The notes beneath the pieces are model-generated. The model saw nothing but the letters and a program-made list of their open reading frames with translations. It was not told the origin of the DNA and did not search any database. A program made the position numbers and the translations under genes. Shown here piece after piece: positions 1 to 9,228 of a DNA stretch of 62,707 nt; the first letter of the stretch is position 1; each line of letters opens with the position of its first letter. The stretch covers positions 1,305 to 64,011 of the forward strand of contig NZ_KB907278.1 in NCBI RefSeq assembly GCF_000381905.1, read 5' to 3'. Source of the DNA: Paenibacillus fonticola DSM 21315. Lineage in GTDB: Bacteria > Bacillota > Bacilli > Paenibacillales > Paenibacillaceae.

Positions 1-164
1 CATACAGAACACTCGCGTAGCAGGCCTGAGGCTGGGAGTGTATTTGAAATTTCATACAGAACACTCGCGTAGCAGGCTTGACGCTGGGAGGGTATTTGAA
101 ATTTCATACAGAACACTCACGCAGCGGCTTGACGCTGGGAGTGTATATGAAATTTCATACAGAC
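1..164. repeat. 52-bp tandem repeat, three copies plus a fragment
   Basis: Units begin at 1, 53 and 105, each opening with catacagaacactc and closing with tgaaattt. Units 1 and 2 are 52 bp, unit 3 is 51 bp, and a fourth stub runs 156-164. Copies differ by a few substitutions. Because 52 is not a multiple of three, any reading frame crossing it changes frame in each unit, so it is unlikely to be coding. The array touches the window edge and may extend further left. Confidence 0.85.
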
Positions 165-328
165 TTCGACCGGGCAGTTGCTGCATAGCAGCACTGACTT
201 CATAGCCCACCAAAATTTCGTCAAGCTGTTCATTTCCCATCTTCAAACCAACTAAAGATACCTAGGTTCAACTATTTTTTCTCTGTGAAAATTGAGTTAT
301 TATTCAACAATCTTAAAAAGCATAAAAA

Positions 329-360
329 GGCGTACAATCCTAGAAAAAGGATCATACGCC
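329..360 (+). terminator. Stem-loop, possible terminator
   Basis: GGCGTA (329-334) pairs with TACGCC (355-360) and ATCCT (337-341) with AGGAT (348-352), with a 2-nt symmetric internal loop between the helices. The following bases are ttccttg, a weak T-tract. No gene ends just upstream inside the window, so the assignment is tentative. Confidence 0.35.
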
Positions 361-365
361 TTCCT

Positions 366-510
366 TGCTCATATCTATATATGCTCACTGCATATATTCA
401 CTACATTTACTCACTCACTACATATACTAGCTACACATACTCACTACATATATTTGCTACACATACTCACTACATTTACTCACTTATACTCACTACATTT
501 ACTCACTGAT
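366..510. repeat. Low-complexity tract of actcactacat-like repeats
   Basis: Imperfect short repeats built from cactacat, actcacta and ctacacata fill this stretch, with many tata steps. Two overlapping frames stay open across it and give S/T/Y/H-rich nonsense. There is no ribosome binding site. Probably a non-coding simple-sequence region. Confidence 0.6.
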
Positions 511-593
511 GCTTGCTGCGTTTGACGACCGGCTGTTTCACTAATAGCTTCACTAATATACTTCCGCCCTGCTCACATCGCTCGCCGGCTATA

Positions 594-1004
594 TTACTTG
601 ACTCCGGATACTTTACTCAACAAATATACGAGCAGCTGCTGATTATGCGTAGATAGGCGGCTTAATACGCCGTCCAAATAATTGTGGCGAATTGTAATGC
701 CGCGCACGGTTTCCGTCTTGCCCTTCTCCGTAATCGAAATCCATACGATCCGCCGATCGTCTTCATCCCGGTCACGGCGGATAAGCTCCGCTTTCTCCAT
801 ACGATCTAGGAGCATGGTTACTGCCGCTGGCGTCGTCGCTAAAAAAGGAATCAGATCGGACGGCTTCAACTGCCCGTTCTGTTCCAGCACTTCCAGCACC
901 GACAGCTGAGAGGTCGTCAACGTGGGTGCTAGCTCCTCCTCCAAATGGGTCTGATAATCCTTTACGATCTTGCTAAGAACCTTCCCGAATTCCTCCGTAT
1001 GCAT
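594..1004 (-). CDS. MarR-family transcriptional regulator
   Basis: A 136-residue winged-helix regulator. The centre (about residues 35-100) has the MarR pattern: a recognition helix around TTPAAVTMLLDRME followed by a beta wing with RDRDEDDRRIVWISITEKG, the usual DxRxxxxxLT-like wing. Such proteins are dimers that repress nearby or self genes and release DNA on binding a small ligand or oxidant. Two adjacent ATG codons open the frame; the second (1004) is preferred because the GGGGGG ribosome site lies five bases before it but only two before the first. No partner gene overlaps, so the target and ligand are unknown. Confidence 0.85.
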   Translation of the reverse strand: MHTEEFGKVLSKIVKDYQTHLEEELAPTLTTSQLSVLEVLEQNGQLKPSDLIPFLATTPAAVTMLLDRMEKAELIRRDRDEDDRRIVWISITEKGKTETVRGITIRHNYLDGVLSRLSTHNQQLLVYLLSKVSGVK

Positions 1005-1341
1005 CATATCCCCCCTATCTCGTCATTTCAATCCTTAATCAGTATCTAGCTGTTCACACCTGAATATATTTGGCTAATCAACTTTAATTCCAATCAAGTG
1101 GCCCTTTACAGCTGCTGGCAAAGTTATTGTTCATTATGTAAGCGGAAAAAGCGCTGATCAGCACCCTCTCAAAGAAAACAGATGTAATTAAATTCGCCGC
1201 CGCCAACGAAAAATCCTCCTATACTTGTATAAAATCCAATATATGGTTCAGCATCGCAGGAAATCTATTCACATATTTCATAACCCGGAAATCTATCACA
1301 TATTTCTTAACCGTAGTATTCCGGCAACTAGCCATTATCGT

Positions 1342-1371
1342 GCACCGCGCGCAGCTCCCAGCGCGCGGTGC
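1342..1371. other. GC-rich perfect hairpin
   Basis: GCACCGCGCGC at 1342-1352 pairs perfectly with GCGCGCGGTGC at 1361-1371 around an 8-base loop. It lies in the gap between ilvE and the MarR gene and has no T-run on either side, so it may be a processing or stabilising structure rather than an intrinsic terminator. Confidence 0.45.
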
Positions 1372-1406
1372 TTCGCTGCATGACGGCGGTCGGTCGACCA
1401 CAACAA

Positions 1407-1429
1407 ACCAGCCGGGTAGCCCGGCTGGT
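1407..1429 (-). terminator. Rho-independent terminator of ilvE
   Basis: ACCAGCCGGG (1407-1416) and CCCGGCTGGT (1420-1429) form a 10-bp GC-rich stem with a 3-base loop. Read on the minus strand it is followed by TTTGTTG and lies about 100 bases after the ilvE stop. Confidence 0.65.
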
Positions 1430-1529
1430 CCTGTTAAACAATTCATCTATTTGTCTATCTTATTCCCTTTTACGAAAAACTGAAACTAACGGATAATACG
1501 AAACTATCGATTGAATAGAACTAATAGAA

Positions 1530-2597
1530 TTAACGGATCGAATAAATCCAGCCGAAGGGGTCCTCCTGCTGTCCGCGCTGAATACCGGTAATCGTATCGA
1601 ACAGCTTCCTCGCCAACTCCCCGGTATGGCCACCAGCAATTGTCATTTCCGCTTCCCCCCACCTCATGCTGCCAATCGGTGAGATTACAGCCGCCGTGCC
1701 GGTGCCAAACGCTTCTTCAAGCAATCCCTGACGGTGTGCTTCTGCCAATTCTTCCATAGAGATTTTACGCTCTGTTACATGTACTCCCCATGACTGCAAT
1801 AAAGCAATGACAGAATCACGCGTAACTCCAGCTAGAATGCTGCCCGAAAGAGCAGGCGTAATCACTTCGCCATTCACTTTAAAGAAAACGTTCATGCTGC
1901 CGACTTCCTCTACGTACTTGCTCTCTACGCCGTCAAGCCATAGCACTTGCGAATATCCTGATGTCTTCGCCTCTTCCTGGGCTTTAATGCTTGCCGCATA
2001 GTTGCTGGACGTCTTGGCCGCGCCCGTCCCTCCGCGAAACGCCCGGACATAGCGCTGCTCAACGTAAATGCTGACCGGGTGAATGCCTTCCGGATAGTAG
2101 GAACCGACCGGCGACAAAATGACAATCAATTTGTAAGTATGCGAAGCCCGGACCCCGAGACATGGCTCCGTGGCAATAATAAACGGACGAATATACAGCG
2201 CATTCTCTTCCCCGGACGGAATCCACGACTCATCAATCCGGATCAGCTTTGATAAACCTTGCAGCAGAATGGACTCATCCACCTGAGGTATGCTTAACCG
2301 CTCACAAGACTTATTCAGACGCTTCAAATTCATATCCGGCCGGAACAGAACGATCTCCCCGCTTGACGTTCTATAAGCCTTCATCCCTTCGAACACTTCT
2401 TGGCCATAATGCAGCACCATCGCTGATGGGTCCAGTGAAATCGGCCCATAAGGAATAATTTTTAGATCGTGCCACCCTGCGTCCAGTGAATAATCCATCG
2501 TCAACATATGATCGCTAAAAAATTTGCCAAACCCCAAGTTGTTGACGTCAGGCTTTTCCTTCAAATTCTGACTAAGTTCAATATGCAAGGTATCCAT
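1530..2597 (-). CDS. ilvE: Branched-chain amino acid aminotransferase
   Basis: A 355-residue PLP enzyme of fold type IV that interconverts leucine, isoleucine and valine with their 2-oxo acids, using glutamate/2-oxoglutarate. The long (class II, eukaryote/Bacillus-type) form is shown by the N-terminus, the HYGQEVFEGMKAYR block (about 63-76), the Schiff-base lysine K195 in GTGAAKTSSNYAAS, and the phosphate-binding GTGTAAVISPIG near the end. The start at 2597 was chosen because MDTLHIELSQ is the family N-terminus and AGAGGA lies upstream; the open frame runs 29 codons further into the promoter region. It is transcribed divergently from a LysR gene. leuC and leuD lie 30 kb away in the same window. 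Confidence 0.95.
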   Translation of the reverse strand: MDTLHIELSQNLKEKPDVNNLGFGKFFSDHMLTMDYSLDAGWHDLKIIPYGPISLDPSAMVLHYGQEVFEGMKAYRTSSGEIVLFRPDMNLKRLNKSCERLSIPQVDESILLQGLSKLIRIDESWIPSGEENALYIRPFIIATEPCLGVRASHTYKLIVILSPVGSYYPEGIHPVSIYVEQRYVRAFRGGTGAAKTSSNYAASIKAQEEAKTSGYSQVLWLDGVESKYVEEVGSMNVFFKVNGEVITPALSGSILAGVTRDSVIALLQSWGVHVTERKISMEELAEAHRQGLLEEAFGTGTAAVISPIGSMRWGEAEMTIAGGHTGELARKLFDTITGIQRGQQEDPFGWIYSIR

Positions 2598-2648
2598 AGT
2601 ACACGTCCTCTCGATTAAAAGCTCTACTGTTACTATAGCGTTGTTTCT

Positions 2649-2697
2649 ATTATTGATCAATAATATGATATCAATTATAATCATAGATCATATCTAT
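2649..2697. promoter_or_regulatory. Palindromes in the ilvE-LysR divergent promoter region
   Basis: A perfect 16-bp palindrome, ATTATTGATCAATAAT, occupies 2649-2664. A second dyad, ATAGAT-CAT-ATCTAT, occupies 2683-2697 and has the T-N11-A form of LysR-type operators. The region between the two start codons is only 115 bp. LysR-type regulators commonly bind such dyads between themselves and a divergent target, so autoregulation and control of ilvE are inferred. Binding is not shown by sequence alone. Confidence 0.55.
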
Positions 2698-2712
2698 AAT
2701 TTGGAGGGAAAT

Positions 2713-3591
2713 ATGGAGCACCGTTTACTGGAATATTTTATGGCTGTAAGCGAAGAGCTGCACTTTACGAAAGCAGCCGACAACCTTGGCATCTCCCAGC
2801 CAACGCTCAGCCACCAGATTCGCCTGCTGGAGCAGCAGCTCGGAACTCCCCTCTTTCACCGCTCCGGCAAAAAAATTCATTTAACCCAGGCGGGCGTTAT
2901 TTTGCTTGAGCATACCCGCCGTATATTTCATGAGCTGGAGCAAGCGAAGGTTGGAATCGGCGAGCTGTCCGGAATGAAGCGGGGAAAGCTAAGAATCGGC
3001 TGCTCGGGCAACCATTTGCTGATTAACTCGATCATTACTTTTCATCGTCAGTTTCCGGGGATCGAGCTGTCCGTCGTTGAACTTGCCACGGAAGAAACAC
3101 GAGACAAGCTGCTTGGCAACCAGCTGGACCTGGGCGTCGTGTTCTTACCGCTCAAAGATGAGCAGCTCGTAAGCGTTCCGCTGTATCGGGAGGAACTGGT
3201 CGTTATCGCTCCGAGAGAGCATCCCTTCGCCTCCTGTGACCGCATTGAACTGGCTCAGCTGGCACAGTCCCCGCTTGTCCTGTTCCCGCCAAAATTTCTG
3301 GCCCGCCAGATGATGGAGGCTGCCTGTGCTGAAATCGGCATTCGTTTAACTCCGGTGATCGAATTGTCTACGATGGAATCGCAGTGTCAGATGGTTGCCA
3401 ATCACGTAGGCGTTACCGTCGTTCCCAAATCATACACCGCAACACTCCGTGACAGCCGGCTTGTGAGCAGACCGATCGCTGAACCCTCCCCAAGCAAGAG
3501 CGTTGGCATTGTATACCGGAAGGATACATATATGGATACGGTCATTCAAGCCTTTATTCAGCACTTATCCACCAATTTACAAACCGCCTGA
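2713..3591 (+). CDS. LysR-family transcriptional regulator, divergent from ilvE
   Basis: A 292-residue regulator. Residues 1-60 form the winged helix-turn-helix (FTKAADNLGISQPTLSHQIRLLEQQLG), followed by a linker helix and a two-lobed periplasmic-binding-like effector domain from about residue 90. The start at 2713 follows GGAGGG by four bases and gives the standard MEHRLLEYF N-terminus; the frame opens 24 codons earlier in the promoter. Divergence from ilvE suggests it senses a branched-chain amino acid intermediate, but the ligand cannot be read from the sequence. Confidence 0.9.
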   Translation: MEHRLLEYFMAVSEELHFTKAADNLGISQPTLSHQIRLLEQQLGTPLFHRSGKKIHLTQAGVILLEHTRRIFHELEQAKVGIGELSGMKRGKLRIGCSGNHLLINSIITFHRQFPGIELSVVELATEETRDKLLGNQLDLGVVFLPLKDEQLVSVPLYREELVVIAPREHPFASCDRIELAQLAQSPLVLFPPKFLARQMMEAACAEIGIRLTPVIELSTMESQCQMVANHVGVTVVPKSYTATLRDSRLVSRPIAEPSPSKSVGIVYRKDTYMDTVIQAFIQHLSTNLQTA

Positions 3592-3622
3592 AGGCGCCGA
3601 AAGCAAAAAAACTCTCGCCACG

Positions 3623-3669
3623 AAAAAAGCCCTCCCGCCACGGATTTATTCCGGGGGGAGAGCTTTTTT
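3623..3669. terminator. Bidirectional terminator between LysR and parC
   Basis: A long stem pairs GCCCTCCC-CC-CGGA (from 3629) with TCCGGGGGGAGAGC (to 3663), flanked by six A on the left and six T on the right. It serves both convergent genes. Confidence 0.85.
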
Positions 3670-3685
3670 CTAATACAGCTTCGGT

Positions 3686-6151
3686 TTATTTCGCATTTTC
3701 TTCATCATCGCTGCGCTGCGGCACGAGGAGCAGATCTGCAATTTCATCCCCTTTGCCTATGGCAGCTAATGCCTTGCCGATCGATTTACGATCAGCAAGC
3801 GGAGCAGCTTCGGAATTGAAAGAGTAGGATTCGCCCTGCTTCGTCATCAACACGATTTCCAGCGCCTCTTTGCAATGGAATCCTCCTGCAATGCAGCTTC
3901 CGTTCGGCTTAACCCGTTTGCCTTCTTTGAACTCAAACGTCTGCACGCCACGGCCCCCGCGGCTTTGTATCGGATAATCCAGCAGCAGGCTGCGCTTGCC
4001 ATAGCCCAGTTCGGAGACGACGAGTATTTCGCCCTCCTCGCCTTCTACCCACAGCGCACTCACCACTTCATCGCCGTCCTTCAGCCCGATGCCCCTTACG
4101 CCGGAAGCGACGCGCCCCATCGGATTGACTTCATTTTCCGCAAAGCGGATCGCCATGCCATCCTTCGTTAACAGCATAATTTCAGCGTCATTGCGGCTCA
4201 GCGTCACATGAATGATCTCGTCTCCATCCGCGACCTTCGCGGCAGCAACGGCTCCGGAACGCTTCGTCTCGTAATCCTTGACCATCGTCCGCTTCACCTG
4301 ACCCCGCTTCGTTACGAAGACAAAACTGGCCTCCGGCTCGTCAAAACTCCTCAATGGAATGACGCTCACGATCCGGTCCTCTTTGGCTAAACCGATTACG
4401 TTGACAATCGCCGTGCCGTTATCTTTCCATTTAAACTCTGGAATTTGATGTACGGGCAGGACGAAGTATTGCCCCCGCTGCGTGAAGATGAGCACATTTT
4501 GCAGCGTGTCCACTTCGAGAACGTGCTTCATATAGTCGCCGTCTTTCACGCCTGAGCCGTCTAATTCTCCCCCCGAACGGGTAAAAGACAGCATGCTCGT
4601 GCGCTTGATATAACCTTCGTGCGACAGCGTAACGAGCACGTCCTCCTGCGCAACCATCACTTCCAGGTTCACTTTGATTTCCTCGACCTCTCCCTGGATG
4701 GCCGACCGGCGCTCCACGCCGTATTTATCGCGGATTTCAAGCAGCTCTTTCTTAATAACCGCGATCAGCTTCTTGTCGCTCTCCAAAATGCCCCGCAGCG
4801 TGGCAATTTTCTTCTGCAATTCGTTCAGCTCTTTTTGCAGCGACGTAATTTCCAAATTCGTCAATCTGTACAATTGCAAAGTCAAAATGGAATCAGCCTG
4901 CCGCTCGGTAAAGCCGAACATCCATTGCAAATTGTTTTGCGCGTCCTGACGATTTTTCGAAGCCTTGATCGCCGCAATGACCTCATCCAATATGTTCAGC
5001 GCTTTAACGAGGCCTTCCAGAACGTGGGCCCGATCCTCCGCCTTCTCCAGCTCATACTGGGTGCGGAAAGTTACGACTTCGCGCTGGTGAGCGATATATG
5101 CTTCCAAGATCGCCTTTAGGCCCAACTGACGCGGCGCCTTGTTCACAATCGCTACCATGTTGAAGTTATAGGTCACTTGTAAATCGGTCCTCTTGAGCAA
5201 ATAGGCTAAAATTCCCTCTGCATCGGCATCCTTCCGCAGCTCAACAACGATCCGCATCCCTTCGCGCCCGCTCTCGTCGCGCACTTCGGCAATGCCGTCC
5301 ACTTTTTTCTCGAGACGAATGTTTTCCATCGCCGTGACGAGTCGGGACTTGACGACTTGATAAGGAATTTCCGTAATTACGATCTGCTGCTTGCCGCCGC
5401 GCAGTGCTTCGATTTCCGTTTTGGCTCGAACATATATGCGGCCTCTCCCGGTTTCGTAAGCGTCATTAATGCCTTCTTCTCCCATAATGATACCGCTTGT
5501 CGGAAAATCAGGGCCCTTCACATAAGTGCGGATCTCCTCCAGGCTCATGCTTGGCTTCTCCATTACGGCGATACAGGCATCGATCACCTCGCGCAAATTA
5601 TGAGGAGGAATTTCCGTGGCAAATCCGGCGGAAATACCGCTGACCCCATTAACGAGCAGGTTCGGATAGCGGGAAGGCAGGACAACCGGCTCCATCGCCG
5701 TATTGTCGAAATTATCTTTAAAAGGAACCGTCCGCTTCTCAATATCGCGCAGCAGCTCCATGGCGATGGGTGACAATCTCGCCTCCGTATAACGCATAGC
5801 CGCTGCCGGATCATCATCCTGAGAGCCCCAGTTGCCATGGCCGTCGATAAGTACATGCCCCATCTTCCAAGGCTGCGCCATGCGGACCATCCCTTCGTAA
5901 ATGGAAGAATCACCGTGCGGGTGATAGTTTCCCATTACATCGCCGACGGTTTTGGCCGATTTGCGATAAGGCTTGTCGGGCGTATTTCCCGAATCGTACA
6001 TCGCGTACAATATCCGTCTTTGCACGGGCTTCAGGCCGTCGCGTACATCGGGAATGGCGCGGTCCTGAATAATATATTTAGAATACCGGCCGAACCGGTC
6101 ACCTACAACTTCCTCTAAATAGGCCGGCAAAAAATTCTCCAATATACTCAA
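3686..6151 (-). CDS. parC: DNA topoisomerase IV subunit A
   Basis: An 821-residue type IIA topoisomerase subunit; with ParE it decatenates daughter chromosomes. The N-terminal winged-helix and tower domains carry the catalytic tyrosine Y121 in AAMRYTEARLS, and the C-terminal half has the beta-pinwheel repeats. It is ParC rather than GyrA by its partner and by lack of a clear GyrA box. The quinolone region reads HPHGDSSIYE with serine 82 and glutamate 86, the drug-sensitive residues. The start codon is TTG at 6149-6151, six bases after AAGGTGA and 13 bases after the parE stop; a downstream start would remove conserved residues. Confidence 0.96.
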   Translation of the reverse strand: MSILENFLPAYLEEVVGDRFGRYSKYIIQDRAIPDVRDGLKPVQRRILYAMYDSGNTPDKPYRKSAKTVGDVMGNYHPHGDSSIYEGMVRMAQPWKMGHVLIDGHGNWGSQDDDPAAAMRYTEARLSPIAMELLRDIEKRTVPFKDNFDNTAMEPVVLPSRYPNLLVNGVSGISAGFATEIPPHNLREVIDACIAVMEKPSMSLEEIRTYVKGPDFPTSGIIMGEEGINDAYETGRGRIYVRAKTEIEALRGGKQQIVITEIPYQVVKSRLVTAMENIRLEKKVDGIAEVRDESGREGMRIVVELRKDADAEGILAYLLKRTDLQVTYNFNMVAIVNKAPRQLGLKAILEAYIAHQREVVTFRTQYELEKAEDRAHVLEGLVKALNILDEVIAAIKASKNRQDAQNNLQWMFGFTERQADSILTLQLYRLTNLEITSLQKELNELQKKIATLRGILESDKKLIAVIKKELLEIRDKYGVERRSAIQGEVEEIKVNLEVMVAQEDVLVTLSHEGYIKRTSMLSFTRSGGELDGSGVKDGDYMKHVLEVDTLQNVLIFTQRGQYFVLPVHQIPEFKWKDNGTAIVNVIGLAKEDRIVSVIPLRSFDEPEASFVFVTKRGQVKRTMVKDYETKRSGAVAAAKVADGDEIIHVTLSRNDAEIMLLTKDGMAIRFAENEVNPMGRVASGVRGIGLKDGDEVVSALWVEGEEGEILVVSELGYGKRSLLLDYPIQSRGGRGVQTFEFKEGKRVKPNGSCIAGGFHCKEALEIVLMTKQGESYSFNSEAAPLADRKSIGKALAAIGKGDEIADLLLVPQRSDDEENAK

Positions 6152-6164
6152 ATCAAGTCACCTT

Positions 6165-8165
6165 CTATTCCTCATACTCCGTGAAATCTACGTTTTCTAC
6201 AATCCAGCGCTTACGCGGATCAACCTTATCCCCCATTAGCGTGGATACGCGCCGCTCGGCCTTCGTAGCATCCTCAATCTGTACTTGGAGCAGCGTGCGT
6301 GTCTCCGGGTTCATCGTCGTTTCCCACAGCTGATCGGGATTCATCTCCCCGAGCCCTTTATATCGCTGCAGTTCAAAGTTTTTGCCAAATTCCTTCAGAT
6401 AATTTTGCAGTTGCTCGTCGCTCCATGCATATCTCACCGTTTCCAGCTTGCCTGATTTGCGCGTAATTTTGTACAGGGGCGGCTGCGCAATGTAGACGCG
6501 CCCCGCATCGATAAGCGGCTTCATATAACGATAAAAGAAAGTGAGCAGCAGCACCTGAATGTGCGCGCCGTCCGTATCTGCATCCGTCATTATGATGATT
6601 TTGGAATAATTGCTGTCTTCCAGCGCAAATTCCGTCCCGATGCCGGTGCCGATCGCTGAGATAATGTACCGGTACTCATCATTTTTCAAAATGTCCGCCA
6701 GCTTGGCCTTCTCCGGATTCATCGGTTTCCCTTTCAGCGGCAGAATCGCCTGGATTTTCGAATCCCGGCCCTGTTTGGCCGAGCCGCCGGCAGAATCCCC
6801 TTCTACAATAAACAATTCATTCCGCGTAAAATCCTTCGACTGCGCCGGCGTCAATTTGCCGCCCAGATTGGAGCTCTCGCTCCGCTTCTTGCCCGTCCGC
6901 ATTTCATCCCGCGCTTTACGAGCCGCCTCGCGTGCCCTGGACGCCTGCACAGCCTTCTTGATCAACAGTTGAGCGACCTGCGGATTTTCCTCCAAAAACA
7001 GCGCCATATTTTCTGACACGACCGCATCCACCGTACTTCGGGCCGAAGCGCTGCCCAGCTGATCCTTCGTCTGCCCGACAAACTCCACCTCGGCCATCTT
7101 TACATTGATGACAGCCATCATGCCCTCGCGCAAATCCGTACCTTCGAGATTTTTGTCCTTCTCCTTCAGTATCCCGTTTTTCCGGGCATAGTCGTTCATC
7201 ACTCGCGTGTAAGCCGTCTTGAATCCCGTCTCATGCGTACCGCCTCCGCGGGTAGGAATCGAGTTGACAAACGAAGCCAGTGTTTCGGTATATCCTCCGT
7301 TATACTGCAGCGCCACCTCTACCTCGACATCGTCCCGCTCTGCATAAAAATGAATGACATCGTGCAGGACATCTTTGCCCTCATTGAGAAATTGCACGAA
7401 CTGACTGGCCCCGCCCTCGTAGAAAAACTCGTCCGCGCGATCCAAACGGTCGTCCTTCAAAGTGACCTTAAGACCGGAATTCAAAAATGCGATCTCCTGC
7501 AGGCGTTCGGCAAGCGTATCATAATTCAGCCCGATTCCTTGAGGAAATACGCGGATATCCGGCTTGAAGGTAACCTTCGTTCCCGTCCGGTTTGTATTGC
7601 CGATTATTTCAAGACCAGTGACCGGCTCACCGACATGCTCGATCCCCCGTTTATCTACCCAATACTCGAAGCGCTGGCGGTGGATCTTACCGTCCCGGTA
7701 AATATCGACCTCGAGCCACTCGGACAGCGCGTTCGTTACGGAAGCCCCAACACCGTGCAGCCCGCCCGACTTCTTGTATCCCGAGCCGCCAAACTTCCCT
7801 CCGGCATGCAAAATAGTAAACACGACCTGCGGCGTTGGAATCCCGGTCTTATGAATGCTCGTGGGAATACCCCGCCCGTTATCGAATACTGTAACTGACC
7901 CGTCCTTATTCAGCGATATATCAATTTTCGAGCAGTATTTTGCCAAATGCTCGTCAACAGCATTGTCTACGATCTCCCACACCAGATGATGAAGTCCCGA
8001 CGAGCTCGTACTGCCGATATACATACCAGGTCGTTTGCGTACCGCTACAAGCCCTTCGAGCACTTGAATGTCGTCCGCGTCGTATCCTGAAGCCGCCGCA
8101 TCTGCGCCAGCCTGACTCGCTGCTGGCCCGGCAACGCCTTCGAACAAATCGATTTGATCGGCCAT
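6165..8165 (-). CDS. parE: DNA topoisomerase IV subunit B
   Basis: A 666-residue ATPase subunit. Order: GHKL ATPase (WEIVDNAVDEH, N68 coordinates Mg-ATP; DNGRGI around 95-100), transducer domain, then TOPRIM with VEGDSAGGSA and the DADTDGAH metal site. PLKGKPMNPEK distinguishes the ParE/GyrB family. Residues 10-30 form an Ala/Gly-rich leader before the conserved start. The ATG at 8165 follows GGGGGAG. parE and parC form an operon. Confidence 0.96.
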   Translation of the reverse strand: MADQIDLFEGVAGPAASQAGADAAASGYDADDIQVLEGLVAVRKRPGMYIGSTSSSGLHHLVWEIVDNAVDEHLAKYCSKIDISLNKDGSVTVFDNGRGIPTSIHKTGIPTPQVVFTILHAGGKFGGSGYKKSGGLHGVGASVTNALSEWLEVDIYRDGKIHRQRFEYWVDKRGIEHVGEPVTGLEIIGNTNRTGTKVTFKPDIRVFPQGIGLNYDTLAERLQEIAFLNSGLKVTLKDDRLDRADEFFYEGGASQFVQFLNEGKDVLHDVIHFYAERDDVEVEVALQYNGGYTETLASFVNSIPTRGGGTHETGFKTAYTRVMNDYARKNGILKEKDKNLEGTDLREGMMAVINVKMAEVEFVGQTKDQLGSASARSTVDAVVSENMALFLEENPQVAQLLIKKAVQASRAREAARKARDEMRTGKKRSESSNLGGKLTPAQSKDFTRNELFIVEGDSAGGSAKQGRDSKIQAILPLKGKPMNPEKAKLADILKNDEYRYIISAIGTGIGTEFALEDSNYSKIIIMTDADTDGAHIQVLLLTFFYRYMKPLIDAGRVYIAQPPLYKITRKSGKLETVRYAWSDEQLQNYLKEFGKNFELQRYKGLGEMNPDQLWETTMNPETRTLLQVQIEDATKAERRVSTLMGDKVDPRKRWIVENVDFTEYEE

Positions 8166-8203
8166 TCATGCTCCCCCTTTATATGTTTCTTTATGTAGAC
8201 ATT

Positions 8204-8209
8204 ATTATA
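8204..8209 (-). promoter_or_regulatory. Extended -10 promoter candidate for parE
   Basis: On the minus strand the sequence reads TGATATAAT, an extended -10 (TGn plus a perfect TATAAT), about 40 bases before the parE start. No good -35 box is present, as is usual for extended -10 promoters. It would separate parE-parC from the ABC permease gene ending at 8247. Confidence 0.5.
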
Positions 8210-8246
8210 TCAAATGCAAACAAATGTTTTGGTTACCTTGTACATT

Positions 8247-9227
8247 TTAATTCAATATGTCCTGTTTCGTAAAGACAAGGAACGAAACAAACAATGAAGC
8301 AAGTCCCCAAACCGCCAATACAGCCAGTGAAAAGCCAAGCGTCATCCCTTCGATCGGAGCGGGCGTTCCCGCCAAATATTGCGTCAGGCCCAAGTTGACC
8401 ATAAACAAATATTTTGCACTCGTCCAGGACGAAGCCAAATTCGTTAGTATATTGCCTGCGATTAATGCAGCCATCATAATCACAATGCTGGCCGCCGTGC
8501 TCCGTACAAGCACCGACACCATAAATGCCAGCATGGCAACGACGGAACTAACAAACCAAATCAGTCCCATTTGCATCAAAATATATTTCCATTGCGGCAC
8601 AGCGTGTACTCCTGTTATATCGACATCTGCGCCTTGAAGCTTAAATCCGGTAAATACAGGCAGGTTAAATCCTTTGTAGCCAAAAAATAAACCGGAAACC
8701 AGATAACAGACAATAAATGTTGAGACGACGATCAGCGAGACGAACATAAGCAAGGTGATCAGCTTGCTCAGCAGCACCTTCCAGCGCCTCATCGGCCGGG
8801 TCAGCAGCATTTTGATCGTGCCGCTCGTTCGTTCGGAAGAGACGATATCCGATCCGATCCCCATAATCAGCAACGGAATAAATAAGGTCGCCGCATTGTC
8901 CAAAAATTCTTTCGTAAAAGCAACGGCCCCTGGCTGACGGGGGTTCACGTCATGCTCCAAATAATATTTCATCTGTTGAATATAGATTTGGCGGTATTTT
9001 TTCCATTCCTCCGGTACCCGGTCGCTGCCGAGCGAGTTCTGATTGTCAGTAATAGCCTGCTGCACTTCCCTGCGCCAGTCCGCACCGAACTTGCTTCTCT
9101 TCTCCTCGGCCGCCCGCAGCTGCGCATAGGCAAAAATGGGGACAAGCACGAGGAGCACAAGCAAAATGACATAAAAACGCTTCTTCTTTATCATTTTGAT
9201 CGTTTCATTCTTCACCAATGGAATCAT
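8247..9227 (-). CDS. ABC-2 type transporter permease
   Basis: A 326-residue membrane subunit with an N-terminal segment KKRFYVILLVLLVLVPIFAYA, a charged extracytoplasmic loop to about residue 105, and about five further membrane segments. The stretch SSERTSGTIKMLLTRPMRRWKVLLSK is the signature of ABC-2 permeases. It pairs with the ATPase encoded one base upstream. The ATG at 9227 is preferred over a GTG 18 bases earlier because AGGTGAGGG lies ahead of it and the GTG sits inside that site. The substrate is not evident. Confidence 0.88.
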   Translation of the reverse strand: MIPLVKNETIKMIKKKRFYVILLVLLVLVPIFAYAQLRAAEEKRSKFGADWRREVQQAITDNQNSLGSDRVPEEWKKYRQIYIQQMKYYLEHDVNPRQPGAVAFTKEFLDNAATLFIPLLIMGIGSDIVSSERTSGTIKMLLTRPMRRWKVLLSKLITLLMFVSLIVVSTFIVCYLVSGLFFGYKGFNLPVFTGFKLQGADVDITGVHAVPQWKYILMQMGLIWFVSSVVAMLAFMVSVLVRSTAASIVIMMAALIAGNILTNLASSWTSAKYLFMVNLGLTQYLAGTPAPIEGMTLGFSLAVLAVWGLASLFVSFLVFTKQDILN

Positions 9228-9228
9228 A

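Noticed and set aside
52..246. 64-codon minus-strand frame
   Set aside because: More than half is the 52-bp repeat read in shifting frames; no ribosome site or homology recognised.
1..510. Possible CRISPR array
   Set aside because: Repeats are directly adjacent with no unique spacers and no cas genes are in the window.
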